Assembly: GCF_015500075.1 (NCBI RefSeq)
Contig: NZ_CP045496.1
Location: 4,598,001 to 4,662,000 of the forward strand
Reading direction: 5' to 3'
Origin: Mesorhizobium sp. INR15
Lineage (GTDB): Bacteria; Pseudomonadota; Alphaproteobacteria; Rhizobiales; Rhizobiaceae
Length of the DNA stretch: 64,000 bases
The position numbers and the translations under genes are program-made. The notes under the pieces are model-generated. The model saw nothing but the letters and a program-made list of their open reading frames with translations, was not told where the DNA came from and made no database searches. This document shows positions 53,553-61,941 of the stretch, in pieces (positions within the stretch are counted from its first letter, which is position 1; each line of letters opens with the position of its first letter).

Positions 53553-54812
53553 ATGTTCAATCGCGTATCTGCGAAATCTATTCTTCTTGGTGCTGTCTCG
53601 GCAGTGGCGCTGATATCGGTCGCGCATGCGGCTGACGTTGTGGCGCCGGTCCAAGGAACCGCCGGCTACAACTGGAGCGGACTCTATGTTGGTTTCGGCG
53701 GTGGTGCAGGTGGCGGGGTTCACGACCTGACCGCAGGTGGAACCTTTGCCCTTCCCTTCGGTCGCGACGGCGTTTTCGGTGAGCTCACTGTTGGTTACGA
53801 CTATATGGTCAACGAGCGTTTCCTCGTCGGCGCTTACGCAGATGCCCGCTACGGCAACATCGGCTTCTCGCTTGACGTTCCCGGTGGATCCTTCAAGAGC
53901 GAAGCCGACTACGGTTTCGACGTCCTAGCCAGGGCGGGTTATCTCGTCACGCCACAGACGCTCGCCTATGTTCTTGGCGGCTACAGCCGTCAGCATTTCA
54001 AGATCAGCGCTACCGGCGTCGGGACATTCTATGATTGGAGCTCCAATGGCTATGTGCTTGGCCTTGGCATGGAGACAGTTGTTCACAACAACTGGACCCT
54101 GAAAGGTGAATACCGCTATTCCAAGTACGCCAGCAACGATCTGGGCTCCGGCGGCTTTATATCCACCGATCCGTCCTATCATACCTTCCATGTTGGATTG
54201 AATTACCGGCTGAATGGCGGAGCCACGGATGCAGGGTTCGAAACGCCGGCCTATAACTGGACCGGCTTCTATGTCGGTGGCGCTCTTGGCGCAGGTTCGA
54301 CCAAAGATAAGTTTGGTAATTTCTTCGGCACTGGGTCCTTTAACGGCTTCGGTGGCGATGGTGTCCTTGGCGAACTCAGCGCCGGCTACGATCATGACTT
54401 CGGAAGCTGGGTTGCAGGTGTCATGGTTGACGGTCGGTATTCTGGCATAAGCTCAGAGGTCGGATCCGGGTTCGGCCTTGGTTTCAAGGTTAGTGCTGAC
54501 TACGGCTTCGATGTACTCGGCAGGGTTGGCATGAAGGCCAGCGAATCGACGCTTGCCTACGTGCTCGGTGGCTACAGCTTGCAGCATATGAAGCTGGATG
54601 TACCGTCAGGTGGCGGTGGTGGCCCCCTACCTGACTGGAATTCCAGTGGTTATTCGGTCGGCGGCGGCATCGAGTCGGCGCTCACCGACAAGGTGGCAGT
54701 CAATCTCGAATATCGTTATTCACACTTTGCATCAAAGGATGTCGGTGGCGGCACCGAGATTACACCGTCGTTTCAGACCGTTCGTTTGGGCCTGAAATAC
54801 AAGTTCAACTAA
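53553..54812 (+). CDS. Outer-membrane beta-barrel protein with two tandem barrel repeats
   Basis: A 419-residue surface protein. Signal peptide MFNRVSAKSILLGAVSAVALISVAHA ends with AHA. The mature part has two similar halves: YNWSGLYVGFGGGAGGG and GELTVGYDYMV, TLAYVLGGYSRQHFK in the first (about 30-225), then YNWTGFYVGGALGAGS, GELSAGYDHDF and TLAYVLGGYSLQHMK in the second (about 230-419). Each half ends in a Phe-rich strand (TFHVGLNYRL; TVRLGLKYKFN), as expected for an 8-strand outer-membrane barrel. Related to rhizobial Omp25/31-type proteins. A terminator follows. Confidence 0.88.
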   Translation: MFNRVSAKSILLGAVSAVALISVAHAADVVAPVQGTAGYNWSGLYVGFGGGAGGGVHDLTAGGTFALPFGRDGVFGELTVGYDYMVNERFLVGAYADARYGNIGFSLDVPGGSFKSEADYGFDVLARAGYLVTPQTLAYVLGGYSRQHFKISATGVGTFYDWSSNGYVLGLGMETVVHNNWTLKGEYRYSKYASNDLGSGGFISTDPSYHTFHVGLNYRLNGGATDAGFETPAYNWTGFYVGGALGAGSTKDKFGNFFGTGSFNGFGGDGVLGELSAGYDHDFGSWVAGVMVDGRYSGISSEVGSGFGLGFKVSADYGFDVLGRVGMKASESTLAYVLGGYSLQHMKLDVPSGGGGGPLPDWNSSGYSVGGGIESALTDKVAVNLEYRYSHFASKDVGGGTEITPSFQTVRLGLKYKFN

Positions 54813-54836
54813 AAGCCCCTCCAGGCAAAAGTTTTC

Positions 54837-54865
54837 AGCCCGTCGGCAATGCCGGCGGGCTTTTT
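54837..54865 (+). terminator. Intrinsic terminator after the double-barrel protein gene
   Basis: AGCCCGTCGGC (54837-54847), loop AAT, GCCGGCGGGCT (54851-54861), with one G-T pair, then TTTT. It is 25 bases after the stop. Confidence 0.88.
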
Positions 54866-54899
54866 CTTTGCACATCTGCGATGTTCAGCTGAAGGCAAC

Positions 54900-54925
54900 A
54901 AAAAAGCGGAGCCAAGGCCCCGCTT
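54900..54925 (-). terminator. Intrinsic terminator of the DUF1203 gene
   Basis: On the - strand AAGCGG at 54925-54920 and CCGCTT at 54909-54904 form a stem extended by GCC/GGC across one mismatch, followed by TTTTTT. It lies about 120 bases after the DUF1203 stop. Confidence 0.72.
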
Positions 54926-55044
54926 CCTCTGATGTCGAGATTTCCCGCCGGTTCATCCGCGGTCGGCAAATCGATCGACACGTATCTTCTAGCGCCGCAA
55001 TGCGACGACAGTGCGACAAGTACCGGCGACGCGGTTTGGTCGCT

Positions 55045-55512
55045 TCAGGCCCGCTCGATGCGGCACTGATAGCAATTGTTGCGCGCCGAGCGGACGTGAA
55101 CATAAGCGATATCATCCCGACCGAAGAGCGTTTCGGCTCGAGCTGCTATCTCGTCGGTTGGGATGACGCCGCCACTGCCGTAAACAATACGATCGTCGTT
55201 GCCGTAACCGCGCACGATGTAGTCGAAACTGCCGAGTATCTCGGGCAACCCCTCTGTCTCGGTGGCACGCTCGCACTCGTCAGCGTGCAAGAAAACTGGC
55301 CCGGTCTCGGCGTAGGGTTGGAGTTCGGGAAATGGCCGGTAGGCAAGGACAAGATAGCCATCGCCCGCGGCAACGTTCTTCAGGCAATGCCTGCAAGGCA
55401 CGCCGTCGCCGTCGGAAATCTTGTGTTCAGGCGTCCGGCCATAGGCATCCGGGCCGCCGCGCTGCAGGGCTCTCACATTTTCTGTCGGCAAGGCTGTGAA
55501 CTGGATGGTCAT
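55045..55512 (-). CDS. DUF1203 domain protein
   Basis: A 155-residue protein matching DUF1203: MTIQFTALPTENVRALQRGG at the start, CRHCLKNVAAGDGYLVLAYRPFP near 40 with a CxxC pair, TGPVFLHADECER near 70 and YVHVRSARNNCYQCRIER at the end with a second C-x2-C. The four cysteines and the histidine could bind zinc, which is an inference. Function of the family is unknown. Monocistronic. Confidence 0.88.
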   Translation of the reverse strand: MTIQFTALPTENVRALQRGGPDAYGRTPEHKISDGDGVPCRHCLKNVAAGDGYLVLAYRPFPELQPYAETGPVFLHADECERATETEGLPEILGSFDYIVRGYGNDDRIVYGSGGVIPTDEIAARAETLFGRDDIAYVHVRSARNNCYQCRIERA

Positions 55513-55731
55513 GGCGAAAGTCTCCGGTGTCGTTGACCGGAAACTATGCGCTCAACCTCAGGCCTCCCACCCGATTCCTGCCAACCCTATCCGGACCAGA
55601 CCGGCATGCGCCGATCGGTCCCGATCCTGTTTGGCTACAGGTCGCGGATTGCAGCCTGATTTGGGTGATAGTAGCCGGCTAATAGACCGCCGCAACAGAG
55701 TGCCAGCCGGCGGAAATCTGTTTCCGTCCGC

Positions 55732-56289
55732 CTAGCGGACAAAGTCGTCAAACCGGCGAAGCGTCACCCGGCGATTGCGCCAGTTCTCGCTCTGGGTCTG
55801 CACGAGCAGAAACTCCTCGCCGTAGCCAACCGTTTCGAGCGCTCGGCCAGGGACGCCGAACTCACGCACCAGTGTGCGCTTCAGCGAGGCGGCGCGCTGT
55901 TCGGACAGGAGCTGGTTGGACTGGAAGGAGCCTACCGCATCTGTATGGCCTTCGATCAAGACACGAGCACCAGGGTCACGGCGCAGGATGCGATCCAGTG
56001 CGTCGGCAATGTTTTCGATCTTGCTGTACTGCGTTTCGGAAATGGCCGACGAGCCGAAGGCGAAGTTGATTGACTGGATGTCGATCGAGCGGGCCATCTT
56101 GCGCAAGTCCGGACGCCGCTTGAAGTCGCGAATGGTAACCCGCTCATTCGGCCGCAATTTCACGCGCGGCGCGGCCTCAAGCTGACGCTCGATGGTTGCT
56201 GCCGAAGGCGTCGTCGCCTGTGCAGCGGCGAGGCTCGGCATGGCTATTGCAGCGATCAACGCGGCGGCGAGTGTACGGCGGGTCAGCAT
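55732..56289 (-). CDS. OmpA-family peptidoglycan-binding outer-membrane protein
   Basis: A 185-residue envelope protein. Signal peptide MLTRRTLAAALIAAIAMPSLAAAQA; the middle contains VTIRDFKRRPDLRKMARSID; the C-terminal OmpA domain (about 75-180) has INFAFGSSAI, then DPGARVLIEGHTDAVGS and LSEQRAASLKRTLV, the peptidoglycan-binding Asp and Arg motifs. AAGGAG lies 8 bases before ATG 56289. The 219-base gap after the DUF1203 gene holds nothing recognisable. Confidence 0.9.
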   Translation of the reverse strand: MLTRRTLAAALIAAIAMPSLAAAQATTPSAATIERQLEAAPRVKLRPNERVTIRDFKRRPDLRKMARSIDIQSINFAFGSSAISETQYSKIENIADALDRILRRDPGARVLIEGHTDAVGSFQSNQLLSEQRAASLKRTLVREFGVPGRALETVGYGEEFLLVQTQSENWRNRRVTLRRFDDFVR

Positions 56290-56384
56290 GTCTTTTTCTC
56301 CTTCAGCCCGGTTTGTTGGTGCCGGCAAGATGGCAAAGACAGTCTGAAGCCGCGATGAACGGGAAGTTCAGATTCCTCGAAAAA

Positions 56385-56948
56385 TCACGGCCGCATTACG
56401 CTGGCCGCGCGTTCGGCGAACGGCAACGGATGCACGGTTTCCTTCTTCTGTGCCACCGGTGTGAAGCCGAGCTTCTGGTAGAGCGGTAGTGCCGCCGGAT
56501 GATCCAGCGTGCAGGTCTGAACCGTTACACGCTTTGGCCCATGCGACCATGCAGCGGCAATCGCGGCTCCCAGGAACCAGCGGCCTATGCCTTGCCCCGT
56601 TGCATGTTCCATCATGCCGAAATAGGCGAGTTCAACCTCATCGGGCAAATGCGGCTTGAGATCGAAGAAACCGGCCGGCGCGCCGTCAAGATACATCACC
56701 CTGATATCGCGGTCCTCGCGGTGGATACCGGCGGCAAGCTCATCGTCGTCCAACCGAAGCACATTGACCCAATGCCATTTGCGCCCCACCCGATCCATCA
56801 GGTAGCGGTAGAAATGCAGTGGAATTTCCTTGGTCTTCAGTAGTGCGACCTGCCTGTTGTAAGGCACAGGCGGGGAATACGGCGGCGGCACATGCATTTC
56901 GAGAAAAGTCACCGTGACTTCGATGTCTTCCAGCACGCCATTTTCCAT
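56385..56948 (-). CDS. GNAT-family N-acetyltransferase
   Basis: A 187-residue acetyl-CoA-dependent N-acetyltransferase. Core motif A reads FGMMEHATGQGIGRWFLGAAI near residue 122, with the preceding strand IRVMYLDGAPAGFFDL near 84 and the C-terminal DHPAALPLYQKLGFTPV near 155. ATG 56948 is preferred because AAGGAG lies 8 bases upstream; ATG 56954 overlaps the sseA stop. Last gene of the cysK-alaX-sseA run; substrate unknown. Confidence 0.85.
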   Translation of the reverse strand: MENGVLEDIEVTVTFLEMHVPPPYSPPVPYNRQVALLKTKEIPLHFYRYLMDRVGRKWHWVNVLRLDDDELAAGIHREDRDIRVMYLDGAPAGFFDLKPHLPDEVELAYFGMMEHATGQGIGRWFLGAAIAAAWSHGPKRVTVQTCTLDHPAALPLYQKLGFTPVAQKKETVHPLPFAERAASVMRP

Positions 56949-56953
56949 CACCA

Positions 56954-57805
56954 TTACTCCTTGCCCGTCACCACGGGGGTATCGGAGAGCCCACCCCACT
57001 CCGTCCAGGAGCCGTCGTAGAGCCTGTTGTCGGTATGGCCAAGCGTCTCCAGTGCCAGTGTGACAACAGCTGCCGTCACACCAGAGCCGCAAGACGTGAC
57101 AACGGGCTTCGACAGGTCGATGCCCGCATCCTCGATGACCTTGCGCAACCGGTCCTTGGACAACAACACGCCGTTTTCCGAAAGCGCCGAATAGGGCAGA
57201 TTGCGTGCGCCGGGCATATGACCGGAGCGTACTCCGGCGCGCGGCTCCGGCTCCGAACCGGTAAACCGGCCCGCGCCCCGCGCATCGGCGATCTGACTCT
57301 CATTGGTTCCGACCATCCGGCGCATGTCGGCAAGGCTGGCAACGCGGCCGGCGTCGAAATCGGCATGAAACACGTTTGGCGCGATTCGGGTCGGCTCAGC
57401 CGTCACAGGCCGTCCCGCTGCCTGCCAGCCATCGAAGCCGCCATCCAGGATGTAGGTCTGGAACACGCCCATCACCCTGAACATCCACCATGCCCGCGGC
57501 GCCGAGAAAAAGCCGGGGCCATCATAGACAATGATTGTGTCATCGGCCGAAATTCCCATCGCGCCGACATATTGGGCAAAATGCCGTGGCGACGCCAGCG
57601 TGTGGGGTAGAGCAGAATCCGGGTCCGACACGGCGTCTTGATCCAGAAAGCGCGCGCCTGGAATGTGCGCCGCTTCATATTCGGCGCGCGCGTCACGCTT
57701 CTGCACCGGCAAATACCAGGAGGCATCAACGACTGTCAGGCCAGGCTCGCCGAGGCGGGCCTGCAACCAATCCGCGTCGACGGTGAAAGGACTATCTTCG
57801 GCCAT
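56954..57805 (-). CDS. sseA: 3-mercaptopyruvate sulfurtransferase
   Basis: Two-rhodanese-domain sulfurtransferase of 283 residues moving sulfur from 3-mercaptopyruvate to thiol acceptors. Inactive N-terminal domain: VVDASWYLPVQKRDARAEYEAAHIPGARFLD. Catalytic C-terminal domain: IADARGAGRFTG near 172, then VTSCGSGVTAAVV near 235, where CGSGVT is the mercaptopyruvate-type active loop (thiosulfate rhodaneses have CRKGVT). It lies 54 bases behind alaX and is followed immediately by a GNAT gene. Confidence 0.93.
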   Translation of the reverse strand: MAEDSPFTVDADWLQARLGEPGLTVVDASWYLPVQKRDARAEYEAAHIPGARFLDQDAVSDPDSALPHTLASPRHFAQYVGAMGISADDTIIVYDGPGFFSAPRAWWMFRVMGVFQTYILDGGFDGWQAAGRPVTAEPTRIAPNVFHADFDAGRVASLADMRRMVGTNESQIADARGAGRFTGSEPEPRAGVRSGHMPGARNLPYSALSENGVLLSKDRLRKVIEDAGIDLSKPVVTSCGSGVTAAVVTLALETLGHTDNRLYDGSWTEWGGLSDTPVVTGKE

Positions 57806-57859
57806 TCTTCTTCTCCTGCCCGGCCCTCGCCAAAGCGTTATAGAGCAATACGCGTTGTA

Positions 57860-58603
57860 TCAGGCTGCGGGCATCGGCCCGAAGCGGATGCGGAAGCGCC
57901 GGTTTTCGCGCCCCTTCTTCTCGATCTTGCCGATATGGATCTCGCCGACCTCGCCCGTGCTCTTCACGTGCGTGCCGCCACAAGGCTGGCTGTCGATGGA
58001 AGCATTGTCGCCTATACAGACCAGGCGGATCTTGCCGGTGCCTGTCGGCGGGCGAACGTTCTTGGATTTCACCAAACCCGGATTGGCGGCCAATTCCTCG
58101 TCGCCGATCAGCCTGACAAAGATCGGGTGGTCCGCCCGAACCAGCTCCATCATGGCTGCCGTCACATCTTCCCTGGTGAAGCCGGTATCCGGGATGTCGA
58201 AGTCGACACGGCTATCATCTTCTGAAACCGATGCGCCGGTGATCGGGAACGGACAGACGACAGTGAGCAGATGACAGGCGGCGTGCATACGCATCAACAA
58301 ATGCCGCCGTCCCCAATCGATGGCGAGTTTCACGTTTTCACCGGCCGTCAGCACCGCTTGCTCCAGCGCCGGCACGTGGATGATCTCGTCCTTGGTCTCG
58401 CCGGTGATGGTGGCCGCTATGGTGATCCGGCTGCCGTCGGCACGCTCGAGATACCCGGTGTCGCCCGGTTGACCGCCCGAGGTGGCGTAGAAAATTGTCC
58501 GGTCGAGAATGATGCCGCCACGGTCATTGATGGCAACAACCGTTGCCTCAGCCGTCCGCTGATAGGCATCGTCGCGAAACAGCGCCTCGGTCTTGTGCGC
58601 CAT
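57860..58603 (-). CDS. alaX: Alanyl-tRNA editing protein AlaX
   Basis: Free-standing editing domain that hydrolyses Ser- or Gly-tRNA-Ala in trans. 247 residues: FYATSGGQPGDTGYLE near 40, zinc ligands in MHAACH (HxxxH) near 107 and CGGTH (CxxxH) near 207, GDNASIDSQ before it and KGRENRRFRIRF at the end. A short C-terminal extension makes this the AlaX-M type. ATG 58603 is used; an in-frame GTG at 58606 is less likely. It starts 3 bases after the cysK stop. Confidence 0.92.
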   Translation of the reverse strand: MAHKTEALFRDDAYQRTAEATVVAINDRGGIILDRTIFYATSGGQPGDTGYLERADGSRITIAATITGETKDEIIHVPALEQAVLTAGENVKLAIDWGRRHLLMRMHAACHLLTVVCPFPITGASVSEDDSRVDFDIPDTGFTREDVTAAMMELVRADHPIFVRLIGDEELAANPGLVKSKNVRPPTGTGKIRLVCIGDNASIDSQPCGGTHVKSTGEVGEIHIGKIEKKGRENRRFRIRFGPMPAA

Positions 58604-58606
58604 CAC

Positions 58607-59638
58607 TCAGACCTTTTCAAACGGCACTGAAATTGTGCTTTTCTCGTCCATCCAACCCGGTACCGGCAGGTTCTTCTCGCGCAGGAACGCCGGGTTGAAC
58701 AGTTTCGACTGGTAGCGCGTGCCATAGTCGCAAAGGATGGTCACGATTGTGTGGCCGGGTCCCAGCTCCCGGGCCAGCCGGATCGCACCGGCAATGTTGA
58801 TGCCGGTTGAGCCGCCGACGCACAGGCCCTCTTCCTGGATCAGGTCAAAGACAATCGGCAGCGCATCCTCGTCCGGAATCTGGAACGAGAAATCGGGAGT
58901 GAAGCCTTCGAGATTCGCGGTGATGCGGCCCTGCCCGATGCCTTCGGTGATCGAACTGCCTTCGGATTTCAGCTCGCCGCTGGTGTAAAAACTGTAGAGC
59001 GCCGCACCCAGCGGATCGGCGAGCGCGATTTTCACGTCGCGGCTCTTGGCCTTGAGCCCAAAAGCGACGCCGGCCAGCGTGCCACCGGAGCCGACCGCCG
59101 AGACAAAGCCATCGACCTTGCCGCCCGTCTGGGCCCAGATTTCCTCCGCCGTGGTGCGGATATGGCCATCGCGGTTGGCGACATTGTCAAACTGATTGGC
59201 CCAGATGGCGCCGTTCGGTTCGGTCCTGGCCAGCTGCTCGGCCAGCCGTCCCGACAGTTTCACGTAATTGTTGGGGTTCTTGTAGGCAACCGCGGGCACC
59301 TCGATCAGCTCGGCGCCAAGCAGCTTGATGGTGTCCTTCTTTTCCTGGCTCTGTGTTTCAGGAATGACGATGACGGTGCGGTAGCCGAGCGCCTTGGCGA
59401 CGAGTGTCAAGCCGATGCCGGTGTTGCCGGCAGTGCCCTCGACGATGATGCCGCCCGGCTTCAGCAGCCCGCGTTGTTCCGCATCGCGGATGATGAACAG
59501 GCCGGCGCGGTCCTTTACCGATTGTCCCGGATTCATGAATTCGGCCTTGCCCAGGATCTCGCAGCCGGTCTCGTCGGAGGCTTTGTTGAGGCGGATCAGC
59601 GGTGTGTTGCCGATTGCGTCGATCACGGAACGGGGCAT
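58607..59638 (-). CDS. cysK: Cysteine synthase A
   Basis: PLP enzyme forming cysteine from O-acetylserine and sulfide. 343 residues from ATG 59638 (MPRSVIDAIGNTPLIRLN). PLP lysine in NPGQSVKDRAG near 41, GTAGNTGIGLTLVAKALGY near 69, phosphate-binding SAVGSGGTLAGV near 180, and a long C-terminal part including EGIGQGRITANL. First of four genes (cysK, alaX, sseA, GNAT) with short gaps. The length is greater than E. coli CysK and is typical of the longer rhizobial isoform. Confidence 0.93.
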   Translation of the reverse strand: MPRSVIDAIGNTPLIRLNKASDETGCEILGKAEFMNPGQSVKDRAGLFIIRDAEQRGLLKPGGIIVEGTAGNTGIGLTLVAKALGYRTVIVIPETQSQEKKDTIKLLGAELIEVPAVAYKNPNNYVKLSGRLAEQLARTEPNGAIWANQFDNVANRDGHIRTTAEEIWAQTGGKVDGFVSAVGSGGTLAGVAFGLKAKSRDVKIALADPLGAALYSFYTSGELKSEGSSITEGIGQGRITANLEGFTPDFSFQIPDEDALPIVFDLIQEEGLCVGGSTGINIAGAIRLARELGPGHTIVTILCDYGTRYQSKLFNPAFLREKNLPVPGWMDEKSTISVPFEKV

Positions 59639-59862
59639 CAAGGATTCCTTTGTGCTTGTAGCGAAACCCTAGAAACCCGGCGCTTCGGTTTCAAGGCAAG
59701 AATTTGCCTGGTCCAGTCGCATTCCAGGCACTGCGGTGGTCACGAGGCTTCTCGATAACAGATGCGTTGCCATCGTGCCGATTTCCATGATCTGCTGACA
59801 GCACTCTTTTCATTCGATTTCTTCACCGCTAGAGCATTGGCGACAGGTTTGCAGGGCACAGC

Positions 59863-60684
59863 ATGACACTCTACCGGGCCAACCCGCAGCACGGCGTCGC
59901 CTGGATTACCGGGGGCAGCAGCGGCATCGGCCGTTCCCTGGCCAAGGACCTCGCCGCCCAAGGCTATACCGTCGCCGTGACCGCGCTCGACGACGATCCG
60001 ATCGACACGCTTGTCGTCGAGACGGCGCAGATGCCGGGCAGCGTCAAAGCCTATCCATGCGATGTGACCGATGAGCCGCGCATGGCAAGGACCGTCGCCA
60101 TGATCGAGAAGGAACTCGGTCCCATCGTGCTTGCCGTGTTCAATGCCGGGAATTACATCGCCACGCCGGGGGAAAACCTCACCGTTCGCGATTTCCGCAA
60201 ATCCTTCGAAGTCAACTATTTCGGCATCGTCAATGGCCTGGTGCCGCTCGTCGAGCGCATGCGCGTCCGCGCGCGCGGCCATATCGTGCTCGTCGGCTCG
60301 GTCACTGCCTATTTCGGCTGGCCAACCACGGCCGCCTATGGTGGCACCAAGGCAGCGATCAACATCCTTGCTGAATCGCTGAAGTATGATTTCGACAAGA
60401 TGAATGTCCGCATCCAGGTGATGAATCCGGGGTTTATCGACACGCCGCTGACCGAGAAGAACATGTTGCCGATGCCTGGACTGATGCCGGTCAACCGCGC
60501 TTCGCGGCGTATGGCCAAGGGGATCAACTCCGGCGGCTTCGAAGTCACCTTCCCACGCCGGCTGAGCTGGGGTTTGAAGTTGCTCAGCATCCTGCCGAGG
60601 CCGCTCTGTCGCTGGTTCATCAGCCTTGCGACCCACTGGCCGGCGCGTCCCCTGAACTACGACCGCAAGCCGCCGCAAGACTGA
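59863..60684 (+). CDS. SDR-family NAD(P)-dependent oxidoreductase
   Basis: A 273-residue short-chain dehydrogenase/reductase. Cofactor motif WITGGSSGIGRSLAKDLAAQG near residue 14, CDVTDEPRM near 67, FNAGNYIA near 93, catalytic Ser in VLVGSVTAYFG near 143 and YGGTKAAINILAE (YxxxK) near 159. The C-terminus is extended with a hydrophobic segment WGLKLLSILPRPLCRWFISL, which may associate with the membrane, as in long-chain lipid-related SDRs. Substrate unknown. A 224-base gap upstream separates it from divergent cysK. Confidence 0.9.
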   Translation: MTLYRANPQHGVAWITGGSSGIGRSLAKDLAAQGYTVAVTALDDDPIDTLVVETAQMPGSVKAYPCDVTDEPRMARTVAMIEKELGPIVLAVFNAGNYIATPGENLTVRDFRKSFEVNYFGIVNGLVPLVERMRVRARGHIVLVGSVTAYFGWPTTAAYGGTKAAINILAESLKYDFDKMNVRIQVMNPGFIDTPLTEKNMLPMPGLMPVNRASRRMAKGINSGGFEVTFPRRLSWGLKLLSILPRPLCRWFISLATHWPARPLNYDRKPPQD

Positions 60685-60858
60685 ACCACGCTGGCATGTC
60701 TCTCAGGTAGCAGCAAATGCGGTACAATCGCGGTGGGATGCGCCGGCTCGTCCGCGTTGTCCCAGGCCTGAAATTCAATTAGCCGCCATCGCAGACGCAC
60801 GTTGCGTGTTCACCGCCGCCGCCATAGTTTGCGGACCAATCTGGGTCGGGAGTTTTGA

Positions 60859-61833
60859 ATGGGGCGGCGCATCGTGCTGATTCTGCTGGCGGTGGTGGTT
60901 GTGCTCGCGCTGACCTTCATGCTTGGCCCGCGCGTTGCGGTCGACACGACGATCCATTTCGATCCCTCGGCGATCGGCGACGATCCGCAGGCCTATGTGG
61001 CCAAGGAGGAGGCCGCCACACCCGGCATCCGCGACGGGCTCGAGAAGGAGATCGTCTGGGCCGATCCGATGATGCATGCCAAGACGCCGCTGGCGATCGT
61101 CTACATCCACGGCTTTTCGGCATCGAAGGGGGAGGTTCGCCCCCTGCCCGACGAAGTCGCCGACCAGCTCGACGCCAATCTTTTCTACACCCGCCTGACC
61201 GGCCATGGACAGGATGGGGCCGCGATGACGCTAGGCACCGTCAACGCCTGGATCAACGATTACGAAGAAGCACTCGCCATCGGCCGGGCGATCGGCGACA
61301 AGGTTGTTGTCATCTGTACTTCCACCGGTGGCTCGCTCGCTGTGTGGGCGGCAACGCAGCCCGGCGCCTCGGACGGAGTGGCGGCAATCGCGTTCATATC
61401 ACCCAATTTCGGCGTCAAGGCATCCGGCGCCGAACTGCTGACCATGCCGTGGGGCAAGCAGATTGCCGAGCTCGTCGCCGGCAAGGAGCACAGTTTCGTG
61501 CCGCGCAACGCGCTGCATGAGAAATTCTGGACCTATCGCTATCCGATGAGCGCAACACTGCCGATGGCAGCGCTGACCGAACTGGCTTATCAAGCGCCTG
61601 TCGAGAAGGCCACCATCCCGGCTCTGTTCATCTTCTCGGATGCCGACAAAGTGGTGCGGCCCGACCGCACCCGCGAGATTGCCGGCCGCTGGGGTGTCGC
61701 ACATGAGCTGGTGCCGCTCGAAGCCACTGGCGACCCGGACAATCACGTCATTGCCGGTGACGCGCTGTCGCCGTCGACCACGGCCTACCTCGCGCAGAGG
61801 ATTGCTGTCTGGGTCGAGGCGGTGGCGAAATAG
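60859..61833 (+). CDS. Alpha/beta hydrolase with N-terminal membrane anchor
   Basis: A 324-residue protein. A single N-terminal hydrophobic helix (IVLILLAVVVVLALTFML, 4-21) is a membrane anchor or uncleaved signal. The hydrolase domain has the oxyanion strand YIHGFSASKGEV near 90, nucleophile elbow CTSTGG near 155 (Ser in place of the usual GxSxG context, since the first Gly is Cys), the acid in FSDADKVVRP near 255 and the His in DPDNHVIAG near 296. GGGAG lies 7 bases before the ATG. Probably an envelope-facing esterase or lipase of unknown substrate. Confidence 0.88.
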   Translation: MGRRIVLILLAVVVVLALTFMLGPRVAVDTTIHFDPSAIGDDPQAYVAKEEAATPGIRDGLEKEIVWADPMMHAKTPLAIVYIHGFSASKGEVRPLPDEVADQLDANLFYTRLTGHGQDGAAMTLGTVNAWINDYEEALAIGRAIGDKVVVICTSTGGSLAVWAATQPGASDGVAAIAFISPNFGVKASGAELLTMPWGKQIAELVAGKEHSFVPRNALHEKFWTYRYPMSATLPMAALTELAYQAPVEKATIPALFIFSDADKVVRPDRTREIAGRWGVAHELVPLEATGDPDNHVIAGDALSPSTTAYLAQRIAVWVEAVAK

Positions 61834-61838
61834 AGGTC

Positions 61839-61876
61839 AAACAAAAAGGGCGGCTGAAGCATCGCTCCAGCCGCCC
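61839..61876 (-). terminator. Intrinsic terminator of the helicase gene
   Basis: GGGCGGCTG (61848-61856) and CAGCCGCCC (61868-61876) form a perfect 9-bp stem with an 11-base loop. On the - strand it is followed by TTTTTGTTT. It lies 66 bases after the helicase stop and may also act on the + strand hydrolase gene. Confidence 0.78.
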
Positions 61877-61941
61877 TCGTCGTTGTCGGTCAACGGCGAT
61901 CAACCAGCCTAGTAGGACTGGCTGAAAGCAACGCGGTCTGC

